Counted from the stretch's first letter, positions 36,452-45,917 are shown. The stretch is DNA of 55,691 nucleotides from Rikenella microfusus (GCA_020722565.1 DYKO01000009.1:1-55691), one strand, 5' to 3'. Translations and numbers: made by a program. The notes: generated by a model from the letters alone, not told the origin.

Positions 36452-38065
36452 ATGAGCAATAAACTCCTACTAATGGGCGATGAAGCCATAGCTCAAGGCG
36501 CAATAGATGGTGGCTTGTCGGGTATATATGCCTACCCGGGTACCCCATCAACAGAGATAATGGAATACGTTCAGAACACAAAACAGACAGCAGAGCTTAA
36601 CATACACCGTAAATGGTCGGCAAACGAAAAAACAGCCATGGAGGCAGCCTTAGGTATGTCATACGCTGGCAAACGCGCCATGGTTTGCTTTAAACATGTT
36701 GGATTAAATGTGGCAGCCGATGCATTTATAAATGCATCGATAACCGGCGTTAACGGAGGATTGATAGTTGTTTCAGCCGATGACCCATCAATGCATTCAT
36801 CGCAAAATGAACAGGATTCGCGATTTTATGCCAAATTTGCCATGGTTCCCATTTTAGAACCATCAAACCAGCAGGAGGCTTACGATATGGCCTACTTTGG
36901 TTTTGAACTATCGGAAAGGCTTAACGTTCCTGTTTTGCTACGCATTACTACACGTATGGCCCACTCACGTGCCGGCGTTCAGCGTCGCGAGGGGAAACCC
37001 CAAAACTCGCTCAGGTTACCCAGCGATCCCCGTCAATTTGTGCTGCTGCCCTCAATTGCACGAAAGAACTACAGAAAACTTTTGATGGGACAAGCTGCCA
37101 TGGAGATCGAATCGGAAAAATCGAGTTTTAATGAGCTAATCTCTGGGAACAATAAAAGTTTAGGAATTATCACCACCGGTATAGCATACAACTATCTGGT
37201 TGAGAACTATCCCGACCAAAAGAGCCCCTACCCCGTTTTAAAAATTTGTCAATACCCCATTCCACGCAAGCAGGTTGAGGAACTCTATAATTCCTGTAAC
37301 AAAGTTTTAGTACTTGAGGAGGGCTACCCCATTGTTGAAGAGCAACTTAAGGGTTATTTAAATACAGGAAAACCCGTTCATGGCCGCCTCGATGGAACGG
37401 TACCACGCGATGGTGAACTCAACCCCAACATCGTGGCAAAAGTTTTAGGGATGGATGTTGCAGAGGGGCAACCTATTCCCGATGTGGTAAAAAACAGACC
37501 CCCTTCATTATGCCAGGGCTGCGGACACCGTGATGTTTACGAAGACCTAAACGAAGCCATGAAAGTGTATGGCACCGGCAGAGTATTTTCCGATATTGGT
37601 TGCTATACCCTTGGTGCCCTTCCCCCGTTCAATGCCATCAACTCATGCGTTGATATGGGTGCCTCCATCACCATGGCCAAGGGAGCTGCCGATGCGGGAC
37701 TTGTTCCGGCAGTTGCTGTAATTGGCGACTCAACCTTCACGCATAGCGGTATGACCGGCCTTCTGGATGCTATTAACGAAAACTCTCCAATCACTGTAAT
37801 TATATCCGATAACTCAACTACTGGTATGACAGGCGGGCAGCAATCGTCAGCAACTGGTAAAATTGTTGACATCTGCAGGGGAATTGGTGTTGACCCCAAC
37901 CATATTCGTGTGGTTACCCCACTTAAGAAAAACCATGAGGAGAATGTCCGCATCCTTAAAGAGGAACTTGCCTACCAAGGTGTTTCGGTTATTATACCCC
38001 AACGCGAGTGCATCCAAACCTTTGCACGCAGAAAAAAATCTGAAAAGAAGGAATCCAACGATTAA
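36452..38065 (+). CDS. iorA: Indolepyruvate ferredoxin oxidoreductase, alpha subunit, without ferredoxin domain
   Basis: A 537-residue thiamine-diphosphate 2-oxoacid oxidoreductase subunit. IorAB oxidatively decarboxylates aryl pyruvates from aromatic amino acids to aryl-acetyl-CoA. The N-terminal domain has GAIDGGLSGIYAYPGTPSTE and SADDPSMHSSQNEQDSR; the TPP domain has CQGCGHRDVYEDL, YTLGALPPFNAINSCVDMGA and VIGDSTFTHSGMTGLLDA. Archaeal IorA ends in a two-cluster ferredoxin domain; here the protein stops at QRECIQTFARRKKSEKK with no CxxCxxC series. Electron transfer must then use another protein. iorB follows 22 bp downstream. Confidence 0.9.
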   Translation: MSNKLLLMGDEAIAQGAIDGGLSGIYAYPGTPSTEIMEYVQNTKQTAELNIHRKWSANEKTAMEAALGMSYAGKRAMVCFKHVGLNVAADAFINASITGVNGGLIVVSADDPSMHSSQNEQDSRFYAKFAMVPILEPSNQQEAYDMAYFGFELSERLNVPVLLRITTRMAHSRAGVQRREGKPQNSLRLPSDPRQFVLLPSIARKNYRKLLMGQAAMEIESEKSSFNELISGNNKSLGIITTGIAYNYLVENYPDQKSPYPVLKICQYPIPRKQVEELYNSCNKVLVLEEGYPIVEEQLKGYLNTGKPVHGRLDGTVPRDGELNPNIVAKVLGMDVAEGQPIPDVVKNRPPSLCQGCGHRDVYEDLNEAMKVYGTGRVFSDIGCYTLGALPPFNAINSCVDMGASITMAKGAADAGLVPAVAVIGDSTFTHSGMTGLLDAINENSPITVIISDNSTTGMTGGQQSSATGKIVDICRGIGVDPNHIRVVTPLKKNHEENVRILKEELAYQGVSVIIPQRECIQTFARRKKSEKKESND

Positions 38066-38087
38066 TCCATAAATTAAGATCTCTATC

Positions 38088-38669
38088 ATGAAAAACGATA
38101 TAATACTTGCAGGTGTAGGCGGACAGGGCATCCTGTCGATTGCAGCAGCCATAGGATTGGCTGCTGTAAACAGCAACCTTTATATTAAGCAATCCGAAGT
38201 TCACGGCATGAGCCAGCGGGGTGGCGATGTGCAATCGCATCTTCGCATTTCCGATAAACCCATAGCCTCTGACCTTATTCCCGAAGGAAAGGCCGATATG
38301 ATTATTTCGGTTGAGCCAATGGAAGGGCTACGCTATCTGCCCTTCCTCTCCAATTCGGGTTGGCTGGTTACCAACATCACCCCTTATATGAACATTCCCG
38401 ATTACCCCGACATAAACGAGATTTTAGCAAAAGTAAAATCTTTAAAACACCATATAGCCATTGATGCCGATAGCATTGCTAAAGAGGCAGGTTCCTCGCG
38501 TGCTTCAAACATTGTAATGCTGGGCGCAGCATCCCTTTTCCTCGATATTCCTTTCGAGCGAATTGAAGAGGGTATCCGTCAGCTATTCGGCAAAAAAGGC
38601 GATGAAGTAGTTCAAATGAACCTTAAAGCCCTTAGGCTTGGCCGCGAGTTCAGTGAAAAGAATCGTTAA
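38088..38669 (+). CDS. iorB: Indolepyruvate oxidoreductase, beta subunit
   Basis: A 193-residue partner of IorA, of the pyruvate ferredoxin oxidoreductase gamma-domain family. Motifs are ILAGVGGQGILSIAAAIGLAA, KQSEVHGMSQRGGDVQSHLR and IPEGKADMIISVEPMEGLR, all classical for IorB. Length is normal. It ends the two-gene operon and is followed by a strong terminator. Confidence 0.93.
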   Translation: MKNDIILAGVGGQGILSIAAAIGLAAVNSNLYIKQSEVHGMSQRGGDVQSHLRISDKPIASDLIPEGKADMIISVEPMEGLRYLPFLSNSGWLVTNITPYMNIPDYPDINEILAKVKSLKHHIAIDADSIAKEAGSSRASNIVMLGAASLFLDIPFERIEEGIRQLFGKKGDEVVQMNLKALRLGREFSEKNR

Positions 38670-38693
38670 CGTGACACAATATTAGCATTATTT

Positions 38694-38717
38694 AGCCGCC
38701 ATTTAGGCGGCTTTTTT
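38694..38717 (+). terminator. Intrinsic terminator after iorB
   Basis: Stem AGCCGCC at 38694-38700 with GGCGGCT at 38706-38712, 5-nt loop ATTTA, followed by a run of T to 38717. Strong rho-independent form. Confidence 0.8.
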
Positions 38718-38900
38718 GCATCAATAATACTTAGCCCCTTTTTTGGGGTAATCCCAAATAAGGCAATCAATTCCTATTTTTTTTAATATGCGATTTAAAG
38801 TTAATTACGAAGCAATCAATTAGACAAGAGTCTACTCCCCAACTGACAAGAATCAATTTAAATGTTTACCATCACCCCAAACCGGATCAATTCCCCTAAT

Positions 38901-40622
38901 TCAAGATTTTTGTTTAATATAACGGGTTGCAAAGTAATTCAAAATTAATCCCTGTATTTCAAGTGCAGCATCAAAAGGCTTAAAATTTTTAATATCGATA
39001 ACATAGGCATTTTCTAAACCCAAACGTTCAGCCACAAGCATAATATTTTCACGTCTAACGCTTATTATTAATGGATTTGATGTTACTTTAAGGTGATGCT
39101 CAATTAATCGCGACCAAACCTCACCAAAAAGCTCCATGCGTCCCACCTCGTCAATTACAAGAACATCCTCCGGTTCAAGTTTCAAAAACTTTTCCGTTAA
39201 TGAATCAATAACGTTTTGATCAAACTCAAACGACCGGTGAGGCAAGCCACATGCGCCTATCCTTTTACATAGCATTTTTTCCATTCCATCGGGAATGAGT
39301 TTTAATTTATAACCCTGTCGGAGCGGCGGTTCTCCAACCCCTTTAGCCAAAAAACCACATAACTTTAGATTATTAATAAGCATATTTGCAACCACTTCTT
39401 CAGTAAACGAGGTTTTACCTTCACCCAAGCCACCGGTAATAATAATAACTGGCCTTGGCCCATGCCATTTACTGCTACCAAGCATATCATGAATTACGTT
39501 CTTTACCCCCGCATTTAATGCTTTACCATTACTATTTAAAACATCCAGGTATATTGGTAGCGCATTAAACGCCATATTTACAGCAAGGTATAAACGGTTA
39601 AAAACGCCAGAGCTGAAAAAAAATTTGATTTCGGGTCTCGATAGTTCAATTCCAATTGCTGATAGCGAAACAATCACCAGCAGCGCCCTTGAAAAAATGT
39701 AAAATCCCTGCCCAATCACATTGTGTATAGGTGATGTAATAAAGGGTAATACAAATGAGAAAATCAACAGAGGCAGCATCACTTTAGGTTTTTGCATCAT
39801 TCGCCTTGGCTTTTCGTAAATGATAAGGCAAACAAATACATAAGCCAAAGCCATTGCTATTGATACCGTTTTAGGAACTTCAGCAGCAATGGATAAATAT
39901 ATTATGAGTAGAGCCAGATGCAATAGCGGATAAACAAATTTTATTGCCGAGTACGCACCGGCTTTATTTTCAAAAATAATAAAATCGATATTCGGCAAGT
40001 TGAAGTTTCTGGCTCTTAACCCAAACCCAATATAAACTGCAAGTAAGCCCAACAGAAAATATATTGCCAAAATTAGTACAACCAGAATGCTTCCATAAGA
40101 AATATTATTCGATTGAGGCAGAAATTTTAAAATATCAGAAAAAAATTGCCATATACTTTCACCATACATTATGTAAAGCCTGACAGCTTTAAATAACGGT
40201 ATTGAAACTAAAGCCAGCCCACCTCCTACTGCCAAACCTAAAAGATTTGCTCCTAAAATTAGGACCCCGATTTCAATAAGCGCTCCTTCCAGCGTTATTC
40301 CAATCATGGGCTGAAATACCACTACACTTGGCGAAATCGATTTTATTATAGCACAAATCAGTGCGGCCCGCAAGAAAAAACCGCGCTGAATAGCCACTCC
40401 CCCCAAAGAGCTTAAAGTTAACACACCCAAAAATGACAAAACCGTTCCAGCCAGCAGGGGCAGCATTAAATTATGCAGAGCTGAACCGAATGATAGTTCT
40501 AATGCACCCCATATACTTCCGGCAACAATAGCCCTTTGCCATAAAGGGCTGATAGTATTATTTCGCCAAATCCTGTTCACCCAATTTTTCCCTTGGATAC
40601 TTTGCCACAATAATGTAATCAA
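38901..40622 (-). CDS. Membrane protein fused to a THEP1-type NTPase; possible ECF-like transporter
   Basis: A 573-residue protein. Residues about 20-370 are hydrophobic with many membrane segments. The C-terminal about 180 residues are a P-loop NTPase of the THEP1 (nucleoside-triphosphatase) family: Walker A GGLGEGKTS at 397-405 and Walker B-like VLVIDEVGRMELFG near 487-500. The membrane part has two zones: a first with EGALIEIGVLILGANLLGLA, recalling ECF S-components, and a second with FYIFSRALLVIVSLSAIGIE and ALPIYLDVLNSNGKAL, recalling EcfT. This would be a one-chain energising transporter, which is inference. The ATG at 40622 overlaps the upstream gene by 65 bp; a GTG at 40580 is an alternative start. 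Confidence 0.7.
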   Translation of the reverse strand: MITLLWQSIQGKNWVNRIWRNNTISPLWQRAIVAGSIWGALELSFGSALHNLMLPLLAGTVLSFLGVLTLSSLGGVAIQRGFFLRAALICAIIKSISPSVVVFQPMIGITLEGALIEIGVLILGANLLGLAVGGGLALVSIPLFKAVRLYIMYGESIWQFFSDILKFLPQSNNISYGSILVVLILAIYFLLGLLAVYIGFGLRARNFNLPNIDFIIFENKAGAYSAIKFVYPLLHLALLIIYLSIAAEVPKTVSIAMALAYVFVCLIIYEKPRRMMQKPKVMLPLLIFSFVLPFITSPIHNVIGQGFYIFSRALLVIVSLSAIGIELSRPEIKFFFSSGVFNRLYLAVNMAFNALPIYLDVLNSNGKALNAGVKNVIHDMLGSSKWHGPRPVIIITGGLGEGKTSFTEEVVANMLINNLKLCGFLAKGVGEPPLRQGYKLKLIPDGMEKMLCKRIGACGLPHRSFEFDQNVIDSLTEKFLKLEPEDVLVIDEVGRMELFGEVWSRLIEHHLKVTSNPLIISVRRENIMLVAERLGLENAYVIDIKNFKPFDAALEIQGLILNYFATRYIKQKS

Positions 40623-40911
40623 TAGCCAAAATTAGCAAAAGCACAAACTCTACATTCTGAAACCCTATAAAATTTAATACAACCATTCCCAATAAAATAC
40701 CTAATGTGTATCGACGTATGCTATCGACATAGAGCAAGTTTTTGTAATTCCTTAAATAGAAATTAACCCGATGTAAGACTATTGGTAAAAACGAAAGGTA
40801 AAACAACCATACCCCAACCTTATAGGAAATCAATCTTGCAATACCAGAAACAATTAATAAAGCTACTGTAAAAAGTATAAGTTTGCGCTCTGAAATTTTC
40901 TTAGAAGTCAT
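40558..40911 (-). CDS. Small integral membrane protein
   Basis: A 117-residue protein starting at the ATG at 40911 (MTSKKISERKL); the frame is open up to 41016 but that part is unconvincing and would overlap the divergent peptidase start. Four hydrophobic stretches are visible, in two hairpins: KLILFTVALLIVSGIA, VWLFYLSFLPIVLH, YTLGILLGMVVLNFIGF and VEFVLLLILAIDYIIV. No family recognised. It overlaps the start of the membrane/NTPase fusion, so the two are translationally linked and may form one complex. Confidence 0.65.
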   Translation of the reverse strand: MTSKKISERKLILFTVALLIVSGIARLISYKVGVWLFYLSFLPIVLHRVNFYLRNYKNLLYVDSIRRYTLGILLGMVVLNFIGFQNVEFVLLLILAIDYIIVAKYPREKLGEQDLAK

Positions 40912-41014
40912 TACAAAAAAATTTGGTATTAAAATTGACAGCAATATTAAAAAATTATGTTGATGAATTAAGCTATCTTTAGTTTGTATTGTTAAACATA
41001 GAAATTTAACTATC

Positions 41015-42733
41015 ATGAAACGAATTTTAATTCCTTTATTATTACTATTTATTTCTGCAACATTAGAGGCGCAAGTTAACCGAAACCCCGAGATTACTTC
41101 CTATGAACTTTACAATCATGTTAGTTTTTTAGCCTCCGATAGCCTAAAGGGACGGGAACCCGGAACTGTACAGGATAAAATTGCGGCAAAATACATTCGC
41201 GACGAATTCAGAACCTACGGACTTACCCTTTTAGGGAACAAGGGTTACCAATTTTTCAGTTTTAAGCATTTTAACGAAAAGTACAAGGAACAAACCCACT
41301 TGGCCATAAATGGCCAATATTTACACTTGGGCACTGATTTCTCTGCACCCACAGCAAATGGTTCCGATTCACTCTGTGCCGATGCCGTTTTTGTGGGACT
41401 TGGTCGCTCTGCAAAGGATTACAAAGGTGTAAGGGTTCGAAAAAAGTGGGCAGTTATTTACTACCCCCTTTCAGGTTACAAATACGAGTATTACAACAAA
41501 TCCATAAGTAATCTTGCACTTGAGCAAGGCGCTGCTGGAATTATTTTGGTAAGCTATGATTCCTTAAACCATTACCTTGATGTGGATCTCCAAAAACTTC
41601 CTAATATTCCTATTTTCATACTATCGCCACAGGCATCTGAGCTACTGCTCGGAACAGCAGGTATCTCTCCAGAGAATGTTGATGCTTTGAAAAAAGAAAA
41701 AAGTTTGGGCATTGTGAAAAACTTAAACATAAGAGTATGCGGAAAGGTAGCCCAACTGTACAATAATGTGCATACCCAAAACGTTGTGGCCATGCTCAAA
41801 GGCTCCGATCCTAAACTGGCAAATGAATATATAGTTATTGGTGCCCATTACGACCATTTAGGGATGGGAACCAGCGGTGGAAGCCGTACCGATAGCATTG
41901 CTGTTCATAACGGTGCCGACGATAACGCCTCTGGCGTTGTGGCTATACTCGAGATGGCCCATAAATTAAATTCGCAGCGCAAAAATATCAAACGAAGCAT
42001 TGTTTTTGTAGCCTTTGGTGCCGAGGAAAAAGGGCTAATTGGCTCTCAATGGTTTGTTGATTCAGCCATTGTTCCCATTGAGAACATTAAGGCCATGATC
42101 AATATTGATATGATTGGTAGGCTTAGGGAAAACGAACTCGAAGTGCATGGCACCAAAACTTCGCTTGAAGCCGATTCCATTCTCAATGCGCTCAATGCCG
42201 ATAGCACATTCAGGTTATCACTAATACCCGAAGGCATGGGTCCATCAGATCACGCCTCGTTCTACTCAAAAAACATACCCGTTTTTTTCATTCACACCGG
42301 CCTTCATGAGGATTATCACACCCCAAAAGATGATGTTGAGTTTCTAAACATTGATGGCATGCAAAAGGTTACCCATTTCACCTACCGACTTGCCTACGAG
42401 CTTAGCACAATGCCAGCCCCACTTACCTTTACCAAATCGAGCACCCGTTCGCTGAATTCCATGCGTTCCCCAAAAATCAAGGTAAAACTGGGCATCATGC
42501 CCGATGTTAGTGGTGCCAATGGTAACGGAATTAAGGTTATCGGCGTAACTGAGGGAAAGCCAGCCAATTTGGCCGGTATTAAAAGCGGCGATATCATTTT
42601 ATCCATTAATGGAATGGCTGTGAAAAACATCTACGATTATACCGATGCACTATCGACCTTAGACCCCGGTGCAACTGCCATTGTTGTTTTACAAAGAGAT
42701 GGACAACAAATTGAAGTTAAAGTTGAACTCTAA
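41015..42733 (+). CDS. M28 family metallopeptidase with PA and PDZ domains
   Basis: A 572-residue exported peptidase. Signal peptide MKRILIPLLLLFISATLEA. A PA insert lies at about 110-230. The M28 zinc site reads IGAHYDHLG (His), HNGADDNASG (Asp), AFGAEEKGLIG (Glu-Glu), NIDMIGR (Asp) and HEDYHTPKDD (His), so all expected residues of the two-zinc aminopeptidase are present. A C-terminal PDZ domain (NLAGIKSGDIILSINGMAV) ends the protein. It probably degrades peptides in the periplasm. The next gene is 15 bp downstream. Confidence 0.9.
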   Translation: MKRILIPLLLLFISATLEAQVNRNPEITSYELYNHVSFLASDSLKGREPGTVQDKIAAKYIRDEFRTYGLTLLGNKGYQFFSFKHFNEKYKEQTHLAINGQYLHLGTDFSAPTANGSDSLCADAVFVGLGRSAKDYKGVRVRKKWAVIYYPLSGYKYEYYNKSISNLALEQGAAGIILVSYDSLNHYLDVDLQKLPNIPIFILSPQASELLLGTAGISPENVDALKKEKSLGIVKNLNIRVCGKVAQLYNNVHTQNVVAMLKGSDPKLANEYIVIGAHYDHLGMGTSGGSRTDSIAVHNGADDNASGVVAILEMAHKLNSQRKNIKRSIVFVAFGAEEKGLIGSQWFVDSAIVPIENIKAMINIDMIGRLRENELEVHGTKTSLEADSILNALNADSTFRLSLIPEGMGPSDHASFYSKNIPVFFIHTGLHEDYHTPKDDVEFLNIDGMQKVTHFTYRLAYELSTMPAPLTFTKSSTRSLNSMRSPKIKVKLGIMPDVSGANGNGIKVIGVTEGKPANLAGIKSGDIILSINGMAVKNIYDYTDALSTLDPGATAIVVLQRDGQQIEVKVEL

Positions 42734-42748
42734 TTCAATCATAAAAAA

Positions 42749-43579
42749 ATGAAAAGAGTTTTAGTATTTGGTTTAGCACTCATTATCACGCTATTGGCAG
42801 CTATTTACCAAAAACTAACAGGACCTACATACCCCATAAAATTCACCTATAGCGTATCGGAACAGACCTATAAAGCTAAACTCATCCGAAGCGGAGGCAG
42901 CCATTCCGATACTCAAATTATTTTAGAACTCCCCATTTCAGCGCTTGCCAACCTTTACTATAAAAAGTATAGGGTGAATGAAGAATATACTCAGGTAACA
43001 TTTATGCCAATAAATGCCAATCAGCAAGCTGCCTACTTGCCCAAAATGCCTTCAGCAGCAAAACTGGAATACTATATTGAGATAACCGATGGCCCAGAAA
43101 CCATTGCCTATTTTAGGGATAATCCCGTTGTAATACGCTACAAAAACCCCGTTCCGGCATGGGCACTAGTTCCACATATCATCATAATGTTTCTGACCAT
43201 GCTTTTTTCAAACCTTACAGGCTTGCAAGCAATTTTTAGAATGCACTCATATAAAACCAATGGAATGATCACCCTTGCGCTACTTTTCCTTGGTGGGATG
43301 ATACTTGGCCCCATCGTTCAAAAATTTGCCTTTGGTGAGTTCTGGACAGGTTTTCCCTTTGGTTATGACCTAACCGACAACAAAACACTTATTGCCTTTG
43401 TTGCCTGGATTGTTGCCGTTTGGTTAAACCATAAGGAAACGCGGCCAGCCATAAGTATTTTTGCTGCACTAGTAACAATTGTTGTTTTCAGTATTCCCCA
43501 TAGTTTATTGGGGTCCGAGCTGAATTACGAAACGGGGAAGGTGGTTACCGGATTCATTAAAACCCTAATGATGTTCTAA
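42749..43579 (+). CDS. Uncharacterised membrane protein
   Basis: A 276-residue protein with one N-terminal membrane anchor (VLVFGLALIITLLAAIY), a beta-rich periplasmic domain of about 110 residues (YPIKFTYSVSEQTYKAKLI ... KLEYYIEITDGPETIAYF) and four C-terminal membrane segments (AWALVPHIIIMFLTMLF, MITLALLFLGGMILGPIV, LIAFVAWIVAVWL, AISIFAALVTIVVFSI). I do not recognise the family. It lies 15 bp after the M28 gene and before a strong terminator, so the two make an operon. Confidence 0.65.
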   Translation: MKRVLVFGLALIITLLAAIYQKLTGPTYPIKFTYSVSEQTYKAKLIRSGGSHSDTQIILELPISALANLYYKKYRVNEEYTQVTFMPINANQQAAYLPKMPSAAKLEYYIEITDGPETIAYFRDNPVVIRYKNPVPAWALVPHIIIMFLTMLFSNLTGLQAIFRMHSYKTNGMITLALLFLGGMILGPIVQKFAFGEFWTGFPFGYDLTDNKTLIAFVAWIVAVWLNHKETRPAISIFAALVTIVVFSIPHSLLGSELNYETGKVVTGFIKTLMMF

Positions 43580-43580
43580 T

Positions 43581-43610
43581 AAAAAAGGCCGTATTTAACG
43601 GCCTTTTTTT
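43581..43610. terminator. Strong bidirectional terminator
   Basis: Perfect 12-bp stem of AAAAAAGGCCGT (43581-43592) and ACGGCCTTTTTT (43598-43609) with a 5-nt loop, bounded by A and T runs, just after the stop of the membrane protein gene. It can work on both strands. Confidence 0.8.
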
Positions 43611-43889
43611 AATAATCATTTTAAAAAACTATGCCTTTGATTACATGGCGTATGCAGTAGGCAAGGTGTTTTTTCCTCATCCTGCTTTTTAGGTGCTACC
43701 AACCAACTAACTCTGCTGTTGTAGAATTAGAGCACTATTTTTTATCAATTTTATCGTCCTTCCTGCTGTGCTCCATCATAGTATCTGCCATGCTATTTGC
43801 CCTACTGGCATAAAACGTTACGCTAATCTTTATGTTTTCTGTTTTGGTGCGTGAAAAAAATTACAATAAACCAAAAATAGAGTTGGAAA
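43611..43889. other. Intergenic region with a short open frame
   Basis: 279 bp between convergent genes. On the minus strand a frame without stops runs 43735-43863; its last part, from an ATG at 43791, reads MADTMMEHSRKDDKIDKK and then stops. It has no start in a good place and no promoter, so I do not call a gene. Nothing else is visible. Confidence 0.35.
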
Positions 43890-45917
43890 TTAAATATCGA
43901 ACCTATATTGTAAACCTGCACCAATCCAACGCTTGGGTTGCTGTACGTTAGCTATATCAACATATTCTTGATTTAGCATATTGGTAGCATCAATAAAAAT
44001 ATTTATTTTTCTGAAGCTGTAACCCAAACGCATATCAACCAACCAAAATTTTGAGTATTTTGTTGGTATAGAAGTATTGGCATCGATATACTTTAGGTAT
44101 TCCCCATTCCGATCCTGATAACGGGCAATCCAGTTAAAAAATAACGAACCTGCTGAATGATACCCACTAATTGCAAGGCTATGCTTTAAATTGTCGAGAA
44201 CATAGTATGAATCCATTTCCGTTCTTACCTTATCCGATTCGGTATAGGAATAATTAAGCGTCAGCTTATGAGTATAAATATTAAAGTTGCTTAAATCAAT
44301 CTGGACAAAAAAGTTGGCTCCACGCGTGTTCAATTTGGTGTAGTTAATGGTAGTCCACACGGTTTCAGTGGGTTGCTTAACCCAATCAATAATATCAGTT
44401 CCCTGCCTGTAAAATAGCGCCAGTTCTGCTTTCAGATTAGCAATTTGCGACTTAATTCCGCCCTCGTAGGTTGTAGCAAATTCAGCCCTAAGATTTGGAT
44501 TGCCAACATTTGATGCTCCCTGGTAGTATAAATCGGTATAGGTGGGTAGCCGGAACGATCTGTTGACCGATGCAAAGGGTTTTAGGAAACTTAAATACCC
44601 ATAGGACAAATCGATACCCCAAGTATAAATATTACCATAATGATTTGTGATATTAGCCTGACCACCAGTAGAAAAAGCAAAATTGGATAAGTAAAATACC
44701 TGGGTGGCATACAATGCTAACGAGTTTCTGGAACCGCCCATTTTGTAATAGGCATTTTCGCCCCAAACCTTTACGGAATCTACTAACGATGTACCCAATT
44801 TGTTGCTCAGAATCTCTTCTCTTCTCAGCTCTACACCAGCATCAGTCTTTCCCCATCTGTATAAACGAGCTGCAGAAAATTTAGCCCCATAAATGTCGGT
44901 GGTGTGGTAATTATGGTTGCTATACCAAGCCGGGGGGTTGCTCCTGAAAAGTTCAAACCTGTCGAAATGCTTGCGATAGTAAACACTCGCATTTAAATCG
45001 AATAGACCCTTGCTCCACTGGTATCCAAGTGAAGATAAAAATACACGAGTTGCCTCAAATTGGTTGGGGTATTTTGGCGTATAAAAGCTGTTGGCACCAA
45101 ACGACTTATCCTGAAATCCGGCAAAAAAGTTTACCTCATCGGCCTTAATCTTATAGGTTGAATGGATAAAAAAATTGGTTGTTTTGAAATCGGTATTGTC
45201 GATATATCCATTGCTTTTTTCGTATGATCCAGATGCAAAAATTCTTATTTTATCGTTGCCAAAATTCTGCGAGGCGTTTAGCTTCATCAATCCGTACTCA
45301 GAACCAAACACCGAAAGCAAGCCCCTATTGCGTTCATTTGGTTTTGTGATTATATTGATGGCCCCTGCAAATGCCCCTGCACCGAATTCACGGGCTCCAG
45401 GGCCCTGAAGTATCTCAATTCTTTCAATTGCATCAAGATTTATAGGAATGTTAAGGTTATGATGGCCAGTTTGCGGATCAGTGATATTCACTCCGTTCAG
45501 CATGATCAGAACCTGGTCAAAGGTTCCGCCCCGTAAATTGATATCGGCCTGCACCCCATGAGCACCACGTTGCCTAATGTCAATTGCCGTTAACTGCTCC
45601 AGCAGTTCGCCTAAAGGCGCTGTACTACGTTGCCCCAAATCATCACGGCTTAAAACAGTTACTACTCTTGTGAGTTCCGAGTAGGTTGACGCCTTTTTAC
45701 TGGCATTTACCACAACCTCTTCAACATCAACATTTTTTGTAATGGCAACGCTGTCGGTTTGTGCAAATGTTGCCATTGGTAAAGCCAATAAACAGTAGGA
45801 TAACGGTAAAACACCTATGGTTACCACTCCCTTAAAGCTGTTAAATACAGCATACCCCTTACGGGTCCAGTTGGTAAAGCGCGTTACTTTACCTTGATAA
45901 AAGGAAAGCATCATCAT
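43890..45917 (-). CDS. TonB-dependent receptor, BtuB-like
   Basis: A 675-residue outer-membrane receptor without the carboxypeptidase-like domain. The N-terminus is long (about 52 residues to ATFAQ) and has an extended form: TNWTRKGYAVFNSFKGVV then a hydrophobic core, recalling ESPR-like extended signal peptides. The plug carries SRDDLGQRSTAPLGELLEQL, INLRGGTFDQVLIMLNGVNI and IEILQGPGAREFGAGAFAGA, the arrangement of siderophore/cobalamin receptors. The barrel ends GAGLQYRFDI. Cobalamin is a guess from similarity to BtuB; no B12 riboswitch is seen upstream. A second ATG and a third follow the first, so the exact start may be 45917-45911. Confidence 0.85.
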   Translation of the reverse strand: MMMLSFYQGKVTRFTNWTRKGYAVFNSFKGVVTIGVLPLSYCLLALPMATFAQTDSVAITKNVDVEEVVVNASKKASTYSELTRVVTVLSRDDLGQRSTAPLGELLEQLTAIDIRQRGAHGVQADINLRGGTFDQVLIMLNGVNITDPQTGHHNLNIPINLDAIERIEILQGPGAREFGAGAFAGAINIITKPNERNRGLLSVFGSEYGLMKLNASQNFGNDKIRIFASGSYEKSNGYIDNTDFKTTNFFIHSTYKIKADEVNFFAGFQDKSFGANSFYTPKYPNQFEATRVFLSSLGYQWSKGLFDLNASVYYRKHFDRFELFRSNPPAWYSNHNYHTTDIYGAKFSAARLYRWGKTDAGVELRREEILSNKLGTSLVDSVKVWGENAYYKMGGSRNSLALYATQVFYLSNFAFSTGGQANITNHYGNIYTWGIDLSYGYLSFLKPFASVNRSFRLPTYTDLYYQGASNVGNPNLRAEFATTYEGGIKSQIANLKAELALFYRQGTDIIDWVKQPTETVWTTINYTKLNTRGANFFVQIDLSNFNIYTHKLTLNYSYTESDKVRTEMDSYYVLDNLKHSLAISGYHSAGSLFFNWIARYQDRNGEYLKYIDANTSIPTKYSKFWLVDMRLGYSFRKINIFIDATNMLNQEYVDIANVQQPKRWIGAGLQYRFDI

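Noticed and set aside
43735-43791. 18-residue gene MADTMMEHSRKDDKIDKK
   Set aside because: Too short, no promoter, and the open frame extends upstream of the ATG; kept only as an observation.
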